In this document: piece by piece, positions 32,676 to 42,293 of the stretch | Numbering within the stretch: position 1 is the first letter of the stretch | Layout of the letters: each line of letters opens with the position of its first letter | Notes under the pieces: model-generated | The model's database searches: none | Told to the model about the DNA's origin: nothing | Seen by the model: the letters and a program-made list of their open reading frames with translations, nothing else | Translations under genes and position numbers: made by a program | DNA from: Sporichthyaceae bacterium | Lineage (GTDB): Bacteria > Actinomycetota > Actinomycetes > Sporichthyales > Sporichthyaceae | NCBI GenBank assembly: GCA_036269075.1 | Contig: DATASX010000022.1 | Location: 1 to 45,472, forward strand | Length of the DNA: 45,472 nt | Direction: 5' to 3'

Positions 32676-32870
32676 ACGAGCGCAGCGAGCGAATCAATGT
32701 CACAGTGTCCGCCACCCCTGGACCACCACCGGCGAACGAAGGTGCGCCGGCAAGCGAGCGCAGCGAGCGAATCAATGTCACAGTGTCCGCCACCCCTGGA
32801 CCACCACCGGCGAACGAAGGTGCGCCGGCAAGCGAGCGCAGCGAGCGAATCAATGTCACAGTGTCCGCCG
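32672..32870 (+). repeat. Tandem 78-bp repeats (intercistronic element, copies C1-C3)
   Basis: A 78-bp unit begins at 32677, 32755 and 32833; C1 and C2 are virtually identical and C3 breaks off near 32870. Each starts CGAGCGCAGCGAGCGAATCA, runs through ATGTCACAGTG and ends GAAGGTGCGCCGG. ATG 32672 overlaps the lipoprotein stop and opens a 78-codon frame to 32908 made of 26-residue repeats (ERSERINVTVSATPGPPPA...). It may be translated by coupling, but codon content looks like repeat DNA, not a selected protein. The remaining sequence 32871-32978 holds nothing recognisable before the tRNA. Confidence 0.9.
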
Positions 32871-32978
32871 TCTCCGACTCGCGGTCGGAATCGATGGTGC
32901 GCCGCTGAGCAGTCCGTCCGATGGATGGATCGGCGGTCAACGCGCGCGGCGGACCAAGTAACGTCAGCCGTGCGACGT

Positions 32979-33049
32979 TCCCGGGTCGTCTAAGGGCAGG
33001 ACAATGGGTTTTGGTCCCATCTATAGGGGTTCGAATCCTCTCCCGGGAG
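32979..33049 (+). tRNA. tRNA-Gln(TTG)
   Basis: A 71-nt cloverleaf: acceptor TCCCGGG/CCCGGGA (32979-32985 with 33042-33048), D arm with GTCTAAGGGCAGGAC, anticodon loop TTTTGGT giving anticodon TTG, T arm GGGG-TTCGAAT-CCTC, discriminator G. CCA is not encoded. Its position before glmU is conserved in actinobacteria. Confidence 0.95.
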
Positions 33050-33077
33050 CTACGAGGGTCGGAAGGGCGATTCCGGG

Positions 33078-34538
33078 GTGACCGAGCGCAGCGAGCAGGT
33101 TTCGGTGGTCGTGCTGGCCGCCGGCGAGGGCACCCGGATGCGGTCGGCAACTCCCAAGGTGCTGCACCGGATCGGCGGCCGCTCGCTGTTGGGTCACGCG
33201 CTGGCGGCGGTCGACGGGTTGGGCCCGGGCCGGGTGGTCGTGGTCATCGGTCACGGCCGCGACGCGGTCCGGGAGCACCTGGCCGCGATCGCCCCGGCGG
33301 CGTTCGCGGTCGTCCAGGAGCAGCGCAACGGCACCGGCCACGCGGTCCGGGTGGCCTGCGAAGAGGTACCGCCGGACCCGGCCGCGATCGTTCTGGTCGT
33401 CTGCGGCGACACGCCGTTGTTGCGTACCCAGACGTTGGCGACGTTGCTCGCCGAGCATGAGCGGGAACGCGCGGCGGTGAGCGTGCTCACCGCCGCTGTG
33501 GCCGACCCGACCGGCTACGGGCGCATCGTCCGCGACTCCTCCGGCAGGGTGACGCAGATCGTCGAGCACCGCGAGGCCACCGCGCAGCAGTTGGCGATCG
33601 ATGAGGTGAACTCCGGCGTCTACGCGTTCCACGCCGGGTTCCTGACGCAGGCGCTGGGCCGGCTGTCCACCGCCAACAGCCAGGGCGAGCAGTACCTGAC
33701 CGATGTGGTGGGCCTGGCCCGGGCGGCGGGGGAGACGGTGCTCGGCGTCCGGGCGCACGACGCCCGCGAGATCCTCGGCGTCAACGACCGGGTGCAACTG
33801 GCCGCGTTGGGCGCCGAGCTGAACCGCCGCGTCGTCGAGGACTGGATGCGCGCCGGGGTGACGGTGATCGACCCGGCCAGCACCTGGATCGACGTCGGCG
33901 TGCACCTGGAGCCGGACGCGGTCGTGTGCCCGAACACCCAGCTGCACGGGGCCACCCGGGTGGCGGCCGGCGCGGTGATCGGCCCCGGCACGACGCTCAC
34001 CGACTGCCTCGTCGGCCCGGGCGCCGAGGTTCTGTCCAGCTACGCCACGCAGGCCGAGATCGGTGCCGGTGCGCACGTCGGGCCGTTCAGCTTCCTGCGG
34101 CCCGGGACCCGGCTCGGGCCGGACGCGAAGGCCGGGGCGTTCGTGGAGATCAAGAACTCCATCGTGGGCGCAGGTTCGAAGGTGCCCCACCTGTCCTACG
34201 TCGGCGACGCCGAGATCGGCGTCGGCGTCAACATCGGCGCGGCCACTGTCTTCGTCAACTACGACGGCGTCGCCAAGCACCGGACCACCGTCGGCGACCA
34301 CGTCCGAGTGGGAAGTGACACCATGTTGGTGGCGCCGCTGACTCTGGGCGCCGGTTCGTACACGGCCGCGGGATCGGTGATCACGCAGGACGTGCCCCCC
34401 GGAGCGCTGGCCGTGGGCCGGGGCACCCAGCGCAACATCGAGGGCTGGGTGGAACGAAAGCGGCCCGGGAGCGCGGCGGCGACCGCTGCAGCGGCCGCCG
34501 AGAAATCTACGACGGATGATCTGGAGCGCGCTGAATGA
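33078..34538 (+). CDS. glmU: Bifunctional GlcNAc-1-phosphate uridyltransferase / glucosamine-1-phosphate acetyltransferase
   Basis: A 486-residue bifunctional enzyme making UDP-GlcNAc for peptidoglycan. The N-terminal uridyltransferase has [13 protein letters not shown] (about residues 11-22), the QxxxxGTGHAV motif near 80-90 and GDTPLL near 108. The C-terminal left-handed beta-helix acetyltransferase starts near 260, with hexapeptide repeats and [11 protein letters not shown] plus NYDG near 370-395. The last 30 residues are an Ala-rich charged tail of low complexity. GTG 33078 is used; the first residues (TERSEQVS) are encoded by a sequence resembling the GAGCGCAGCGAGC core of the intercistronic repeat. 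Its stop overlaps prs (ATGA). Confidence 0.97.
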   Translation: MTERSEQVSVVVLAAGEGTRMRSATPKVLHRIGGRSLLGHALAAVDGLGPGRVVVVIGHGRDAVREHLAAIAPAAFAVVQEQRNGTGHAVRVACEEVPPDPAAIVLVVCGDTPLLRTQTLATLLAEHERERAAVSVLTAAVADPTGYGRIVRDSSGRVTQIVEHREATAQQLAIDEVNSGVYAFHAGFLTQALGRLSTANSQGEQYLTDVVGLARAAGETVLGVRAHDAREILGVNDRVQLAALGAELNRRVVEDWMRAGVTVIDPASTWIDVGVHLEPDAVVCPNTQLHGATRVAAGAVIGPGTTLTDCLVGPGAEVLSSYATQAEIGAGAHVGPFSFLRPGTRLGPDAKAGAFVEIKNSIVGAGSKVPHLSYVGDAEIGVGVNIGAATVFVNYDGVAKHRTTVGDHVRVGSDTMLVAPLTLGAGSYTAAGSVITQDVPPGALAVGRGTQRNIEGWVERKRPGSAAATAAAAAEKSTTDDLERAE

Positions 34539-35512
34539 CGGGCATCACCACCACCGGTGAGCGCAAGCTGCTCGTGATTGGCGGGCGCGCCTACCCGGAA
34601 CTGGCTGCCGAGATCGCCGAGAACCTCGGGATCGAACTGACCCCGACCACGGCGCACGACTTCGCCAACGGCGAGATCTACGTGCGCTTCCAGGAGTCGG
34701 TCCGCGGCGCGGACACTTTCGTGATCCAGTCGCACGCCCAGCCGATCAACCAGTGGATCATGGAGCAGTTGCTCATGGTCGACGCGTTGAAGCGGGCGTC
34801 GGCCAAACGAATCACCGTGGTGATCCCGTTCTACGGCTACTCGCGGCAGGACAAGAAGCACAAGGGCCGCGAGCCGATCTCCGCGCGGCTGCTCGCCGAC
34901 CTGTTCAAGACCGCCGGTGCCGACCGACTGATCTCGGTCGACCTGCACACCGCGCAGATCCAGGGCTTCTTCTCCGGCCCGGTCGACCACCTGTTCGCGC
35001 TGCCGCTGCTGGCCCGCTACGTCGGCAACCGGGTCGACCGCGAGCGCCTGACGGTGGTCTCCCCGGACGCCGGCCGGGTCCGGGTGGCCGACATGTGGAC
35101 CGACCGGCTGGGCTGCCCGCTGGCGATCGTGCACAAGCGACGCGATCCGAACGTCGCGAACCAGGTCACGGTCCACGAGGTGGTCGGCGAGGTCGAGGGC
35201 CGCACCTGCGTGCTCGTCGACGACATGATCGACACCGCCGGGACCATCACCGCGGCCGCCGACGTCCTTTTCGCGCAGGGCGCGGCCGATGTGATCGTGG
35301 CCGCCACGCACCCGATCCTGTCCGGCCCCGCGGTCGATCGGCTCAAGAACTCCCGCATCTCCGAGGTCGTCGTGACGAACACGCTGCCGATCGAGGACGA
35401 GCGCCGGTTCGACAAGCTGACGGTGCTCTCGATCGCGCCGCTGATCGCGCGCGCGATCCGTGAGGTGTTCGACGACGGCTCAGTTACCAGCCTGTTCGAA
35501 GGGCACGGCTGA
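34535..35512 (+). CDS. prs: Ribose-phosphate pyrophosphokinase (PRPP synthetase)
   Basis: A 325-residue class I PRPP synthetase producing 5-phosphoribosyl-1-diphosphate for nucleotides, His/Trp and arabinan precursors. Conserved blocks: [33 protein letters not shown] (flexible loop), [11 protein letters not shown] (metal-binding His), [11 protein letters not shown], and the PRPP loop [13 protein letters not shown] (about 228-240). ATG 34535 overlaps the glmU stop, giving a coupled glmU-prs pair. Confidence 0.97.
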   Translation: MTGITTTGERKLLVIGGRAYPELAAEIAENLGIELTPTTAHDFANGEIYVRFQESVRGADTFVIQSHAQPINQWIMEQLLMVDALKRASAKRITVVIPFYGYSRQDKKHKGREPISARLLADLFKTAGADRLISVDLHTAQIQGFFSGPVDHLFALPLLARYVGNRVDRERLTVVSPDAGRVRVADMWTDRLGCPLAIVHKRRDPNVANQVTVHEVVGEVEGRTCVLVDDMIDTAGTITAAADVLFAQGAADVIVAATHPILSGPAVDRLKNSRISEVVVTNTLPIEDERRFDKLTVLSIAPLIARAIREVFDDGSVTSLFEGHG

Positions 35513-35660
35513 GACTCAGGTAGGCTTCCGGGGTTGCCCGGCGAGGTTGGCTCTGCGCCTGCGTTATCGACGGTGCGCGTCGGCCCGCCGTTGCGCCCGC
35601 TGCCGAGCAGCGCTCGTACTTAGTCGACCCGCAATCGTAAGCAGCTAAAGGAGTTCCGCC

Positions 35661-36323
35661 GTGTCCGAGGTACCCATCAGTGCCGAGACCCGCTCCGAGT
35701 TCGGCAAGGGTGCCGCCCGCAGGATCCGCCGCGACCATCGCGTTCCCGCGGTGCTGTACGGGCACGGCAACGCCCCGCGGCACATCTCGCTGCCCGGCCA
35801 CGAGCTCATGCAGGCGCTCAAGACGGCCAACGTGCTGCTGAGCATCACGTTGGAGGGCAAGGCCGAACTGGCCATCCCGAAGGACATCCAGCGCGACCCG
35901 ATCAAGGGCTTCCTCGAGCACGTCGACCTGCTGGTCGTGCGTCTCGGCGAGAAGGTCAAGGTCGAGGTCGCCCTGCACGTCGTCGGCACCGCGGCCCCGG
36001 ACAGCCTGGTCGTCACCGAGCTCAACACCCTCGAGGTGCTGACCGAGGCCACGCACATCCCGACCGGCTTCGACGTCGACATCAGCGGGCGCCCGATCGG
36101 GTCGCAGATCCTGGCCAAGGAGGTCGTCCTGCCGGCCGGCGTCGAGCTGATCACGGACCCGGAGCACCTGGTCGTGAACATCACCGCGCAGCGCAGCGAG
36201 GAGCAGGTCGACGCCGAGTTGACCGCCGCCGAGGCCGAGGTCGGCATCGAGCGCGACGAGCCCGAGGCGGAGGCCGCCGAGACCGCCGAGGCCGCTGCCA
36301 CGGACGAACCCGCGGCGGAGTAG
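35661..36323 (+). CDS. rplY: 50S ribosomal protein L25/general stress protein Ctc
   Basis: A 220-residue L25 of the CTC/TL5 type: an N-terminal 5S rRNA-binding beta-barrel (ISAETRSEFGKGAARRIRRDHRVPAVLYGHG), a second TL5 domain (about 100-190), and an acidic Ala/Glu tail (last 35 residues). GTG 35661 is supported by AAGGAG (35648-35653). A 148-bp gap from prs probably carries its own promoter. Pth follows 24 nt downstream. Confidence 0.96.
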   Translation: MSEVPISAETRSEFGKGAARRIRRDHRVPAVLYGHGNAPRHISLPGHELMQALKTANVLLSITLEGKAELAIPKDIQRDPIKGFLEHVDLLVVRLGEKVKVEVALHVVGTAAPDSLVVTELNTLEVLTEATHIPTGFDVDISGRPIGSQILAKEVVLPAGVELITDPEHLVVNITAQRSEEQVDAELTAAEAEVGIERDEPEAEAAETAEAAATDEPAAE

Positions 36324-36347
36324 GGACCCCGACCGAAACGCGGCGCC

Positions 36348-36932
36348 ATGTCGACCGAGGACCGCTGGTTGGTCGTCGGCCTGGGGAATCCAGGCCCGCA
36401 GTACCTGGCCAACCGGCACAACATCGGCTTCCTGGTGATCGACGTTCTCGCCGACCGTGCACGGGCGTCCCTGAAGGGACACAAGGCGCACGCCGAGGCG
36501 GCTGAGGCTCGACTGGGCGGGCCGGGCGGCACCCGAGTGGTGCTCGCCCGGCCGCGCTCGTACATGAACGAGTCCGGCGGTCCGGTCTCCGGGTTGGCCA
36601 AGTACTACGAGATCCCGGCCGAGCGGATTGTCGTCATCCACGACGAGCTGGATCTGCCGTTCGCGGCGCTGCGGCTGAAGTTCGGCGGCGGCGACAACGG
36701 CCACAACGGGCTGAAATCGATCCGCCGCTCGCTGGGTACCGGCGACTTCCACCGGGTCCGCTTCGGTATCGACCGCCCGCCCGGCCGGATGGACGCGGCC
36801 GCCTACGTGCTGCGCGACTTCTCCTCCACCGAACGCAAGGACCTCGACCTGGAGATCGACCGGGCCGCGGACGCCGTCGAGATGCTGATCGGCGAGGGCC
36901 TCGAGAAGGCCCAGAACACCTTCAACGGCTGA
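36348..36932 (+). CDS. pth: Peptidyl-tRNA hydrolase
   Basis: A 194-residue bacterial Pth that frees tRNA from peptidyl-tRNA dropped by stalled ribosomes. The catalytic residues are in place: His24 in NRHNIGF, Asn in SYMNESG (about 70), the Asp of IHDELDLPF (about 97) and Asn in [11 protein letters not shown] (about 118). rplY and pth form a conserved pair. The 3' end overlaps the convergent DUF3097 gene by 11 bp. Confidence 0.97.
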   Translation: MSTEDRWLVVGLGNPGPQYLANRHNIGFLVIDVLADRARASLKGHKAHAEAAEARLGGPGGTRVVLARPRSYMNESGGPVSGLAKYYEIPAERIVVIHDELDLPFAALRLKFGGGDNGHNGLKSIRRSLGTGDFHRVRFGIDRPPGRMDAAAYVLRDFSSTERKDLDLEIDRAADAVEMLIGEGLEKAQNTFNG

Positions 36933-37746
36933 CGCCCACCGCCACGAAGTCGATGAGCTCCTCGACGCGGCCGATCAGTTCCGGCTCCAGGTCGGTCCAG
37001 GAGCGCACGCCGCCGAGGATCCGTTTCCACGCCAGGTGCGGCTCGACATGCCAGCCGAGCGCCTCCAGCACGCCTTCCTTCCACGGCCGCCCGGGCGGGA
37101 CGGTCGGCCAGGCCCGGATACCCACCGCGACCGGTTTGACGGCCTGCCAGATGTCCACGAACGAGTGCCCGACGACCAGCACGTGCGGTGAGCGGATCGA
37201 GGCGGCGATCCGGGACTCCTTGCTGCCGGGCACCAGGTGGTCGACCAGCACCCCGAGCCGCCGGGTCGGTTCCGGGGCGAACTCGGCGACGATCTCCGGC
37301 AGGTGGTCGACGCCTTCCAGGTATTCGACGACCACACCCTCGATGCGTAGGTCGTCGCCCCAGACCTTCTCGACCAGTTCGGCGTCGTGCTTGCCCTCGA
37401 CGTAGATTCGGCTCTCCCGAGCGACCCGGGCGCGGACCCCGGCCACTGCCACCGAGCCGGACGCGGTCCGGGTGGGCCGGCTCGGCCCCGCGGACTGCGG
37501 TGCGACCAACGTCACCGGCGCGCCGTCGATCAGGTAGCCCGGGCCTAGTGGAAACACCCGTCGGCGCCCCAGCCCGTCCTCGAGCGTGACCAGGTGGCCG
37601 CCGGGGCCCTTCTCCCGGCCGACCACCGCACCGCAGAACCCGCTCTCGGCCTCCTCGACCACCAGGTCGTCGGCAGCGGCCACCTCGGGCACGACCTTGG
37701 GGCGGCGCCAGTTACCGGCCAGTGGGTCCTCGGAGTAGCGGTCCAT
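36922..37746 (-). CDS. DUF3097 family protein (TOPRIM-like)
   Basis: A 274-residue actinobacterial conserved protein of unknown function. ATG 37746 gives [16 protein letters not shown], the usual DUF3097 start. The middle has [20 protein letters not shown] (about 112) and [17 protein letters not shown] (about 163), arranged like the Glu and DxD elements of a TOPRIM fold, which suggests nucleic-acid phosphotransfer; this is inference. It diverges from hrcA across the CIRCE operator, so HrcA may affect it. Confidence 0.85.
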   Translation of the reverse strand: MDRYSEDPLAGNWRRPKVVPEVAAADDLVVEEAESGFCGAVVGREKGPGGHLVTLEDGLGRRRVFPLGPGYLIDGAPVTLVAPQSAGPSRPTRTASGSVAVAGVRARVARESRIYVEGKHDAELVEKVWGDDLRIEGVVVEYLEGVDHLPEIVAEFAPEPTRRLGVLVDHLVPGSKESRIAASIRSPHVLVVGHSFVDIWQAVKPVAVGIRAWPTVPPGRPWKEGVLEALGWHVEPHLAWKRILGGVRSWTDLEPELIGRVEELIDFVAVGVSR

Positions 37747-37781
37747 CGCCGCACGGTAATGCCGAGCGCCGCCCAGTAGAC

Positions 37782-37808
37782 TTAGCACTCGCCGGTGGAC
37801 AGTGCTGA
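37782..37808. promoter_or_regulatory. CIRCE operator (HrcA site) with overlapping -10
   Basis: TTAGCACTC-N9-CAGTGCTGA matches the CIRCE consensus TTAGCACTC-N9-GAGTGCTAA except for two bases in the right arm. It lies 34 bp before the hrcA ATG. TAGACT at 37777-37782 fits a -10 box that touches the left arm, so HrcA binding would block transcription of hrcA-dnaJ and give heat induction. Confidence 0.9.
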
Positions 37809-37842
37809 TCGGCGGGGAACACGGCGGACGAGGAGGTGCGGA

Positions 37843-38880
37843 ATGCTCGACGACCGCAAACTCGCCGTGCTGCGGGCCATCGTGCAGGACTACGTCTCCA
37901 CCGAGGAGCCGGTCGGCTCCAAGAGCCTGGTGGACCGCCACAACCTCGGGGTCTCCCCGGCCACCATCCGTAACGACATGGCCGCGCTGGAGGAGGAGGG
38001 CTACATCGCTCAGCCGCACACCAGCGCCGGGCGCATCCCGACCGACAAGGGCTACCGGCTCTACGTCGACCGGTTGGCCGGCGTGCGGCCGCTGACGCAG
38101 GCCGAGCGGCGCGCGATCGGGCAGTTCCTGGCGGAGGCGGTCAACCTCGACGACGTCGTCGACCGCACTGTGCGACTGCTGGCGCAGTTGACCCGGCAGG
38201 TCGCGGTCGTGCAGTACCCCTCGCTGTCCGGCGCCGCGGTGCGCCACCTGGAGCTGCTCTCGATCGCGCCCGGGCGCGTGATGATCGTGCTGATCACCGA
38301 CACCGGTCGGGTCGAGCAGCGGGTCGTCGACGTGCCGGTGCTCAGCTCCGACGACGTCGTCGCGGACCTACGGGCCCGGCTGAACGCGGCGATGGACGGC
38401 AAGCGGCTGCCCGACGCGGACGCGGCGGTCGTCGCCTTGCACACCCAACTGGGCCCCCCCGAGCGACAGACCGACGGGCAGGCGGTGGCCGGCCTGGTCC
38501 GCGCGCTGCGGGAGATGATCGACGACAGCCGGGAGCAGCGTGTGGTGCTGGCCGGCGCGGCCAACCTGACTCGCTCCGGCCACGACTTCACGGACTCGCT
38601 GCCGCAGGTCCTGGAGGCGTTGGAGGAACAGGTCGTGCTGATGCGGCTGCTCGGTGAGACGGCGACCGCCGAGGTCACCGTCCGCATCGGGGCCGAGACG
38701 GCGGTGGCAGGGTTGACCGGGACGTCGATCGTCGCGTCCGGGTACGGGCGCGGTGAGACCACCGCCCGCCTCGGGGTGATCGGCCCGACGCGGATGGACT
38801 ATCCGGGGACGATGGGAGCGGTTCGCGCAGTGGCACGGTACGTCGGAGACATTGTTTCGCCCGAGGCGCCACATGCCTGA
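37843..38880 (+). CDS. hrcA: Heat-inducible transcription repressor HrcA
   Basis: A 345-residue repressor of class I heat-shock genes that needs GroEL for activity. The N-terminal winged helix has [26 protein letters not shown] followed by [17 protein letters not shown] (residues about 2-55), then [10 protein letters not shown]. The C-terminal dimerisation domain ends with [23 protein letters not shown] 37843 has GAGGAGG 6 nt upstream; upstream in-frame codons lack similarity. It overlaps dnaJ by 8 nt. Confidence 0.97.
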   Translation: MLDDRKLAVLRAIVQDYVSTEEPVGSKSLVDRHNLGVSPATIRNDMAALEEEGYIAQPHTSAGRIPTDKGYRLYVDRLAGVRPLTQAERRAIGQFLAEAVNLDDVVDRTVRLLAQLTRQVAVVQYPSLSGAAVRHLELLSIAPGRVMIVLITDTGRVEQRVVDVPVLSSDDVVADLRARLNAAMDGKRLPDADAAVVALHTQLGPPERQTDGQAVAGLVRALREMIDDSREQRVVLAGAANLTRSGHDFTDSLPQVLEALEEQVVLMRLLGETATAEVTVRIGAETAVAGLTGTSIVASGYGRGETTARLGVIGPTRMDYPGTMGAVRAVARYVGDIVSPEAPHA

Positions 38881-40006
38881 CTACTACGCGGTCCTGGGCG
38901 TCTCCCGCACCGCCGACGGCGAAACGATCAAGAAGGCGTACCGCAAGCTGGCGATGGCGCTGCATCCGGACCGCAACCCGGACCCGAAGGCGCAGGAGCA
39001 GTTCAAGAACGTCACCGCGGCCTACGAGGTCCTCTCCGACCCCCAGAAGCGTCAGATGTACGACCTGGGCGCCGATCCGCTGTCGGCCGGCGGCGGTGCC
39101 CCGGGTGGCTTCGGCGGCGCGGCGGGCTTCGCGTTCAGCGACATCATGGACGCGTTCTTCGGCGGCCAGGGCAATGCGCGCGGCCCGCGCAGCCGGGTGC
39201 AGCGCGGCCAGGACGCGATGATCCGGCTGGAGATCGAGCTGGCCGAGTCCGCGTTCGGCGCGACCCGCGAGATCCAGATCGACACTGCCGCGGTCTGTGG
39301 CCGGTGCCGCGGCGAGGGGTGTGCGCCGGGCACGCACCCGACCCGGTGCGACATGTGCGGCGGGCGCGGCGAGATCCAGTCGGTGCAGCGGTCGTTCCTG
39401 GGCCAGGTCATGACATCCCGGCCGTGCAGCCAGTGCCGCGGGTTCGGTGAGGTGATCAGCTCACCGTGCACCGAGTGCGACGGCGAGGGCCGGGTGCGCA
39501 GCCGGCGCACGATGAAGGTGAAGATCCCGGCCGGCGTCGACACCGGCACCCGGATCCAGCTGGCCGGCGAGGGCGAGGTCGGGCCCGGTGGCGGCCCACC
39601 CGGCGACCTGTACGTCGAGATCATCGAGAACCCGCACCCGCACTTCACCCGCCAGGGCGACGATCTGCACTGCACGGTCACGCTGCCGATGACGGCCGCG
39701 GCGCTGGGCACCACGATCGGGATCGAGACCCTCGACGGCCCGTACACAATGGTCATCCGCCCGGGCACCCAGTCCGGGAAGCTGGAACGGCTGACCGCGC
39801 GCGGCATCCCGCACCTGCGGTCCACCGGCCGCGGCGACCTGATCGTGCACCTCGAGGTGCTGACCCCGACCAAGCTCGACGAGATGCAGGAGCAAATGCT
39901 GCGCGAGTTGGCCCGCGTGCGCGGCGAGGAGCAGCCCACGGGCAATCTGAAGACCGGTCAGCCGGGCCTGTTCTCCAAGATCCGCGACGTCTTCGGCAGC
40001 CGCTGA
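38873..40006 (+). CDS. dnaJ: Chaperone protein DnaJ (DnaJ2)
   Basis: A 377-residue type I Hsp40 co-chaperone of DnaK. The J domain (1-68) contains the HPD motif (LHPDRN). A short Gly-rich linker follows, then a zinc-finger region (about 140-215) with four CxxCxGxG repeats ([32 protein letters not shown]), and two C-terminal beta domains. ATG 38873 lies inside the end of hrcA (8-nt overlap), so both are heat-regulated through CIRCE. In actinobacteria this is the HrcA-linked second DnaJ. Confidence 0.97.
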   Translation: MPDYYAVLGVSRTADGETIKKAYRKLAMALHPDRNPDPKAQEQFKNVTAAYEVLSDPQKRQMYDLGADPLSAGGGAPGGFGGAAGFAFSDIMDAFFGGQGNARGPRSRVQRGQDAMIRLEIELAESAFGATREIQIDTAAVCGRCRGEGCAPGTHPTRCDMCGGRGEIQSVQRSFLGQVMTSRPCSQCRGFGEVISSPCTECDGEGRVRSRRTMKVKIPAGVDTGTRIQLAGEGEVGPGGGPPGDLYVEIIENPHPHFTRQGDDLHCTVTLPMTAAALGTTIGIETLDGPYTMVIRPGTQSGKLERLTARGIPHLRSTGRGDLIVHLEVLTPTKLDEMQEQMLRELARVRGEEQPTGNLKTGQPGLFSKIRDVFGSR

Positions 40007-40045
40007 GCAGCCAGCCCGCCCTGCCGCGCCCACCGAATTTGGCCA

Positions 40046-40105
40046 TCCTCTGCTGCCTGTCCCACCTATCAGCGCCGCTGGATAGGTGGGACAGGCAGCA
40101 GAAGT
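40046..40105. repeat. 60-bp palindromic element, copy 3
   Basis: The arms 40046-40069 and 40082-40105 pair over the inner 20 bp; the outermost bases of the left arm have diverged (TCCT instead of ACTT). The loop is again 12 nt. It lies between dnaJ and rsmE, 19 nt before the rsmE GTG, so it should be transcribed into the dnaJ-rsmE message as a long hairpin. Confidence 0.93.
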
Positions 40106-40124
40106 CGGGGGTTGGGAGGTGTCG

Positions 40125-40862
40125 GTGAGGCCGCCAATGTTCCTGGTGGGTGAGGTGCCGGCGACCGGGGCTTTCCGGCTGACCGGTCCGGAGGGACGGC
40201 ACGCCGCGAAGGTGCGGCGGATGCGGGTCGGGGAGCGGCTCGAACTCGGCGACGGTGCCGGGACGATCGGCGAGGCTGTCGTCACCGAGGTGCTGCCGGA
40301 GGGGCTGTCGGTCGCGGTCCAGGCCGTGCGCTTCGTCGCGGAGCCGACGCCGCGACTGGTCGTCGCCCAGGCGTTGGCGAAGGGCGACCGCGCCGAGGCC
40401 GCGGTCGAGATGATGACCGAGGTCGGGGTCGACGCGATCGTGCCGTGGGCTGCGGCCCGTTCGGTCGTCCAGTGGTCGGGGGAGCGTGGCGAACGGGCGC
40501 GGGCGCGCTGGGCAGCGCACGCTCGGGAGGCTGCCAAGCAGGCGAGTCGGGCCTGGGTGCCGGGCGTCGAGGCCCTGGTCGACACCGAGGCGCTGACGGC
40601 ACGGATCGAGAACGCCGCCCTGGCCGTCGTGCTGCACGAGAGCGCCACCGATCCGCTGACCGCGGTGCCGCTGCCGGAGGTCGGTGAGGTGCTGCTGGTC
40701 GTCGGCCCGGAGGGGGGCGTGGCGGACGAGGAACTGACCGCATTTCAGAAATCCGGGGCGCGGGTGTGCCGGCTGGGACCGGAGGTGCTCCGGACCTCGA
40801 CGGCCGGCGTGGTGGCGTTGGCCGTAATCTCGGCCCGGACCCGTCGTTGGCACCACACCTGA
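40125..40862 (+). CDS. rsmE: 16S rRNA (uracil1498-N3)-methyltransferase RsmE
   Basis: A 245-residue SPOUT methyltransferase (knotted SAM site) modifying U1498 of 16S rRNA. An N-terminal PUA-like domain (FRLTGPEGRHAAKVRRMRVGERLEL) precedes the SPOUT domain with ALAKGDRAEAAVEMMTEVGV, the knot motif LLVVGPEGGVADEEL and LGPEVLRTSTAGVVAL. GTG 40125 is chosen because GGGAGG lies 5 nt upstream; in-frame GTG 40119 and ATG 40137 are alternatives. A palindromic element precedes it. Confidence 0.95.
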   Translation: MRPPMFLVGEVPATGAFRLTGPEGRHAAKVRRMRVGERLELGDGAGTIGEAVVTEVLPEGLSVAVQAVRFVAEPTPRLVVAQALAKGDRAEAAVEMMTEVGVDAIVPWAAARSVVQWSGERGERARARWAAHAREAAKQASRAWVPGVEALVDTEALTARIENAALAVVLHESATDPLTAVPLPEVGEVLLVVGPEGGVADEELTAFQKSGARVCRLGPEVLRTSTAGVVALAVISARTRRWHHT

Positions 40863-40898
40863 AAGACACTGCTGGACCGACCGTCAGGGGGTATCCGA

Positions 40899-41240
40899 AT
40901 GACCGACTGCCTGTTCTGCAAGATCGTCGCGGGTGAGATCCCGGCCAAGATCGTCGCGGAGACCGCCGACACCGTCGCGTTCCGTGACATCAACCCGCAG
41001 GCGCCGGTGCACGTCCTGGTGGTCCCGCGGGAACACCACGTCGACATCGCCGCGATGGCCGCCGCCGACCCCGCCCTGGCCGGACGGGTGGCCGCCGACG
41101 CGGCCGCGGTGGCGCAGGCTGAGGGTGTCGGCGAGGCCTTCCGGCTGGTGTTCAACACCGGCGCGGCCGTCGGGCAGAGCGTGTTCCACGTGCACGGGCA
41201 CGTGCTCGGCGGACGTTCGTTCACCTGGCCGCCCGGGTGA
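40899..41240 (+). CDS. HIT-family (histidine triad) nucleotide-binding protein
   Basis: A 113-residue HINT-type protein hydrolysing purine nucleoside phosphoramidates or similar AMP conjugates. The N-terminal CLFCKIVAGEIP holds the structural Cys pair of a zinc site, and the C-terminal triad HVHGHV carries the nucleophilic His. The protein ends shortly after the triad, as in Hint proteins. ATG 40899 has AGGGGG about 9 nt upstream. It lies 36 nt after rsmE, consistent with one operon. Confidence 0.95.
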   Translation: MTDCLFCKIVAGEIPAKIVAETADTVAFRDINPQAPVHVLVVPREHHVDIAAMAAADPALAGRVAADAAAVAQAEGVGEAFRLVFNTGAAVGQSVFHVHGHVLGGRSFTWPPG

Positions 41241-41269
41241 CGATCTGCCGGCTTTCGCCCCTGGACCAC

Positions 41270-41275
41270 TAGAAT
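41270..41275 (+). promoter_or_regulatory. Candidate -10 box for phoH (near-leaderless)
   Basis: TAGAAT lies 7 nt before the phoH ATG, and no Shine-Dalgarno is present. This suggests a transcript that starts at or just before the ATG. No good -35 hexamer was found at the usual spacing. Confidence 0.35.
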
Positions 41276-41282
41276 CGGACCG

Positions 41283-42293
41283 ATGGCAGAGACCGCAACG
41301 TCGTCACATCGCATCGTGGTGCCCCCGGCAGTGTCGATGGTCGGTCTGCTGGGCACCGCGGACGAGTACCTGCGGACGATCGAAGGCGCGTTCCCAACCC
41401 TGGATTTCCTGGCCCGCGGCAACGAGATCACCGTGACCGGTCCGCCGTCCGACGTGGCGCTGGTCGAGCGGCTGTTCGACGAACTCGTAGTGGTCCTGCG
41501 CACCGGGGCGCCGCTGTCCACCGACTCGGTGACGCGCTCGATCCAGATGCTGCGGGCCGACACCGTCGAGCGCCCGGCCGACGTGCTGACCGCCGACATC
41601 CTGTCCCACCGTGGCCGCTCGATCCGCCCGAAGACGCTTAATCAGAAGCGCTACGTCGACGCGATCGACAAGTTCACGATCACGTTCGGCATCGGCCCGG
41701 CCGGCACCGGAAAGACCTACCTGGCGGTCGCGAAGGCGGTCCAGGCGCTGCAGTCCAAGCAGGTCAGCCGGATCATCCTGACCCGCCCGGCGGTCGAGGC
41801 CGGCGAACGGCTCGGGTTCCTGCCCGGCACGCTCTACGAGAAGATCGACCCCTACCTGCGCCCGCTCTACGACGCGCTGCGCGACATGCTCGACCCCGAG
41901 ACCGTGCCGCGGCTGATCACCGACGGGGTCATCGAGGTGGCGCCGCTGGCGTACATGCGGGGCCGGACGTTGAACGACGCGTTCATCATCCTCGACGAGG
42001 CGCAGAACACCTCGCCGGAGCAGATGAAGATGTTCCTGACCCGCTTGGGTTTCGGCTCGAAGATCGTGGTCACCGGCGACGTCACGCAGATCGACCTGCC
42101 GGCGGGGACCTCCAGCGGGTTGAAGGTGGTCCAGCAGATCCTGGACGGCGTGCGCGACGTCCATTTCGCCTGGCTGACCAGCACCGACGTCGTCCGGCAC
42201 CGGTTGGTCTCCGACATCGTCGACGCCTACGGCCGCTGGGACGCGTCCCGGGTGGGCGAGTCCTCCACCCGTACGGCTCGGGGGCGACGGTGA
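41283..42293 (+). CDS. PhoH-family P-loop ATPase (PhoL)
   Basis: A 336-residue PhoH-like ATPase. An N-terminal KH-like region (about 20-95) is followed by the ATPase core: [28 protein letters not shown] with Walker A GPAGTGKT (about 139-146), [15 protein letters not shown], Walker [10 protein letters not shown] (about 236-244), and [10 protein letters not shown]. These proteins are tied to RNA processing and usually neighbour ybeY, as here (GTGA overlap). ATG 41283 is chosen. The symbol phoH is used loosely for this family. Confidence 0.94.
   Translation: MAETATSSHRIVVPPAVSMVGLLGTADEYLRTIEGAFPTLDFLARGNEITVTGPPSDVALVERLFDELVVVLRTGAPLSTDSVTRSIQMLRADTVERPADVLTADILSHRGRSIRPKTLNQKRYVDAIDKFTITFGIGPAGTGKTYLAVAKAVQALQSKQVSRIILTRPAVEAGERLGFLPGTLYEKIDPYLRPLYDALRDMLDPETVPRLITDGVIEVAPLAYMRGRTLNDAFIILDEAQNTSPEQMKMFLTRLGFGSKIVVTGDVTQIDLPAGTSSGLKVVQQILDGVRDVHFAWLTSTDVVRHRLVSDIVDAYGRWDASRVGESSTRTARGRR

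Noticed and set aside
32677-32870. CRISPR array
   Set aside because: The repeats are directly adjacent 78-bp units without unique spacers, and no cas genes are present.
32697-32993. Repeat peptide frame starting MSQCPPPLDHH as a real gene
   Set aside because: It is a second frame through the tandem 78-bp repeats; repetition explains its openness and it has no ribosome-binding site.
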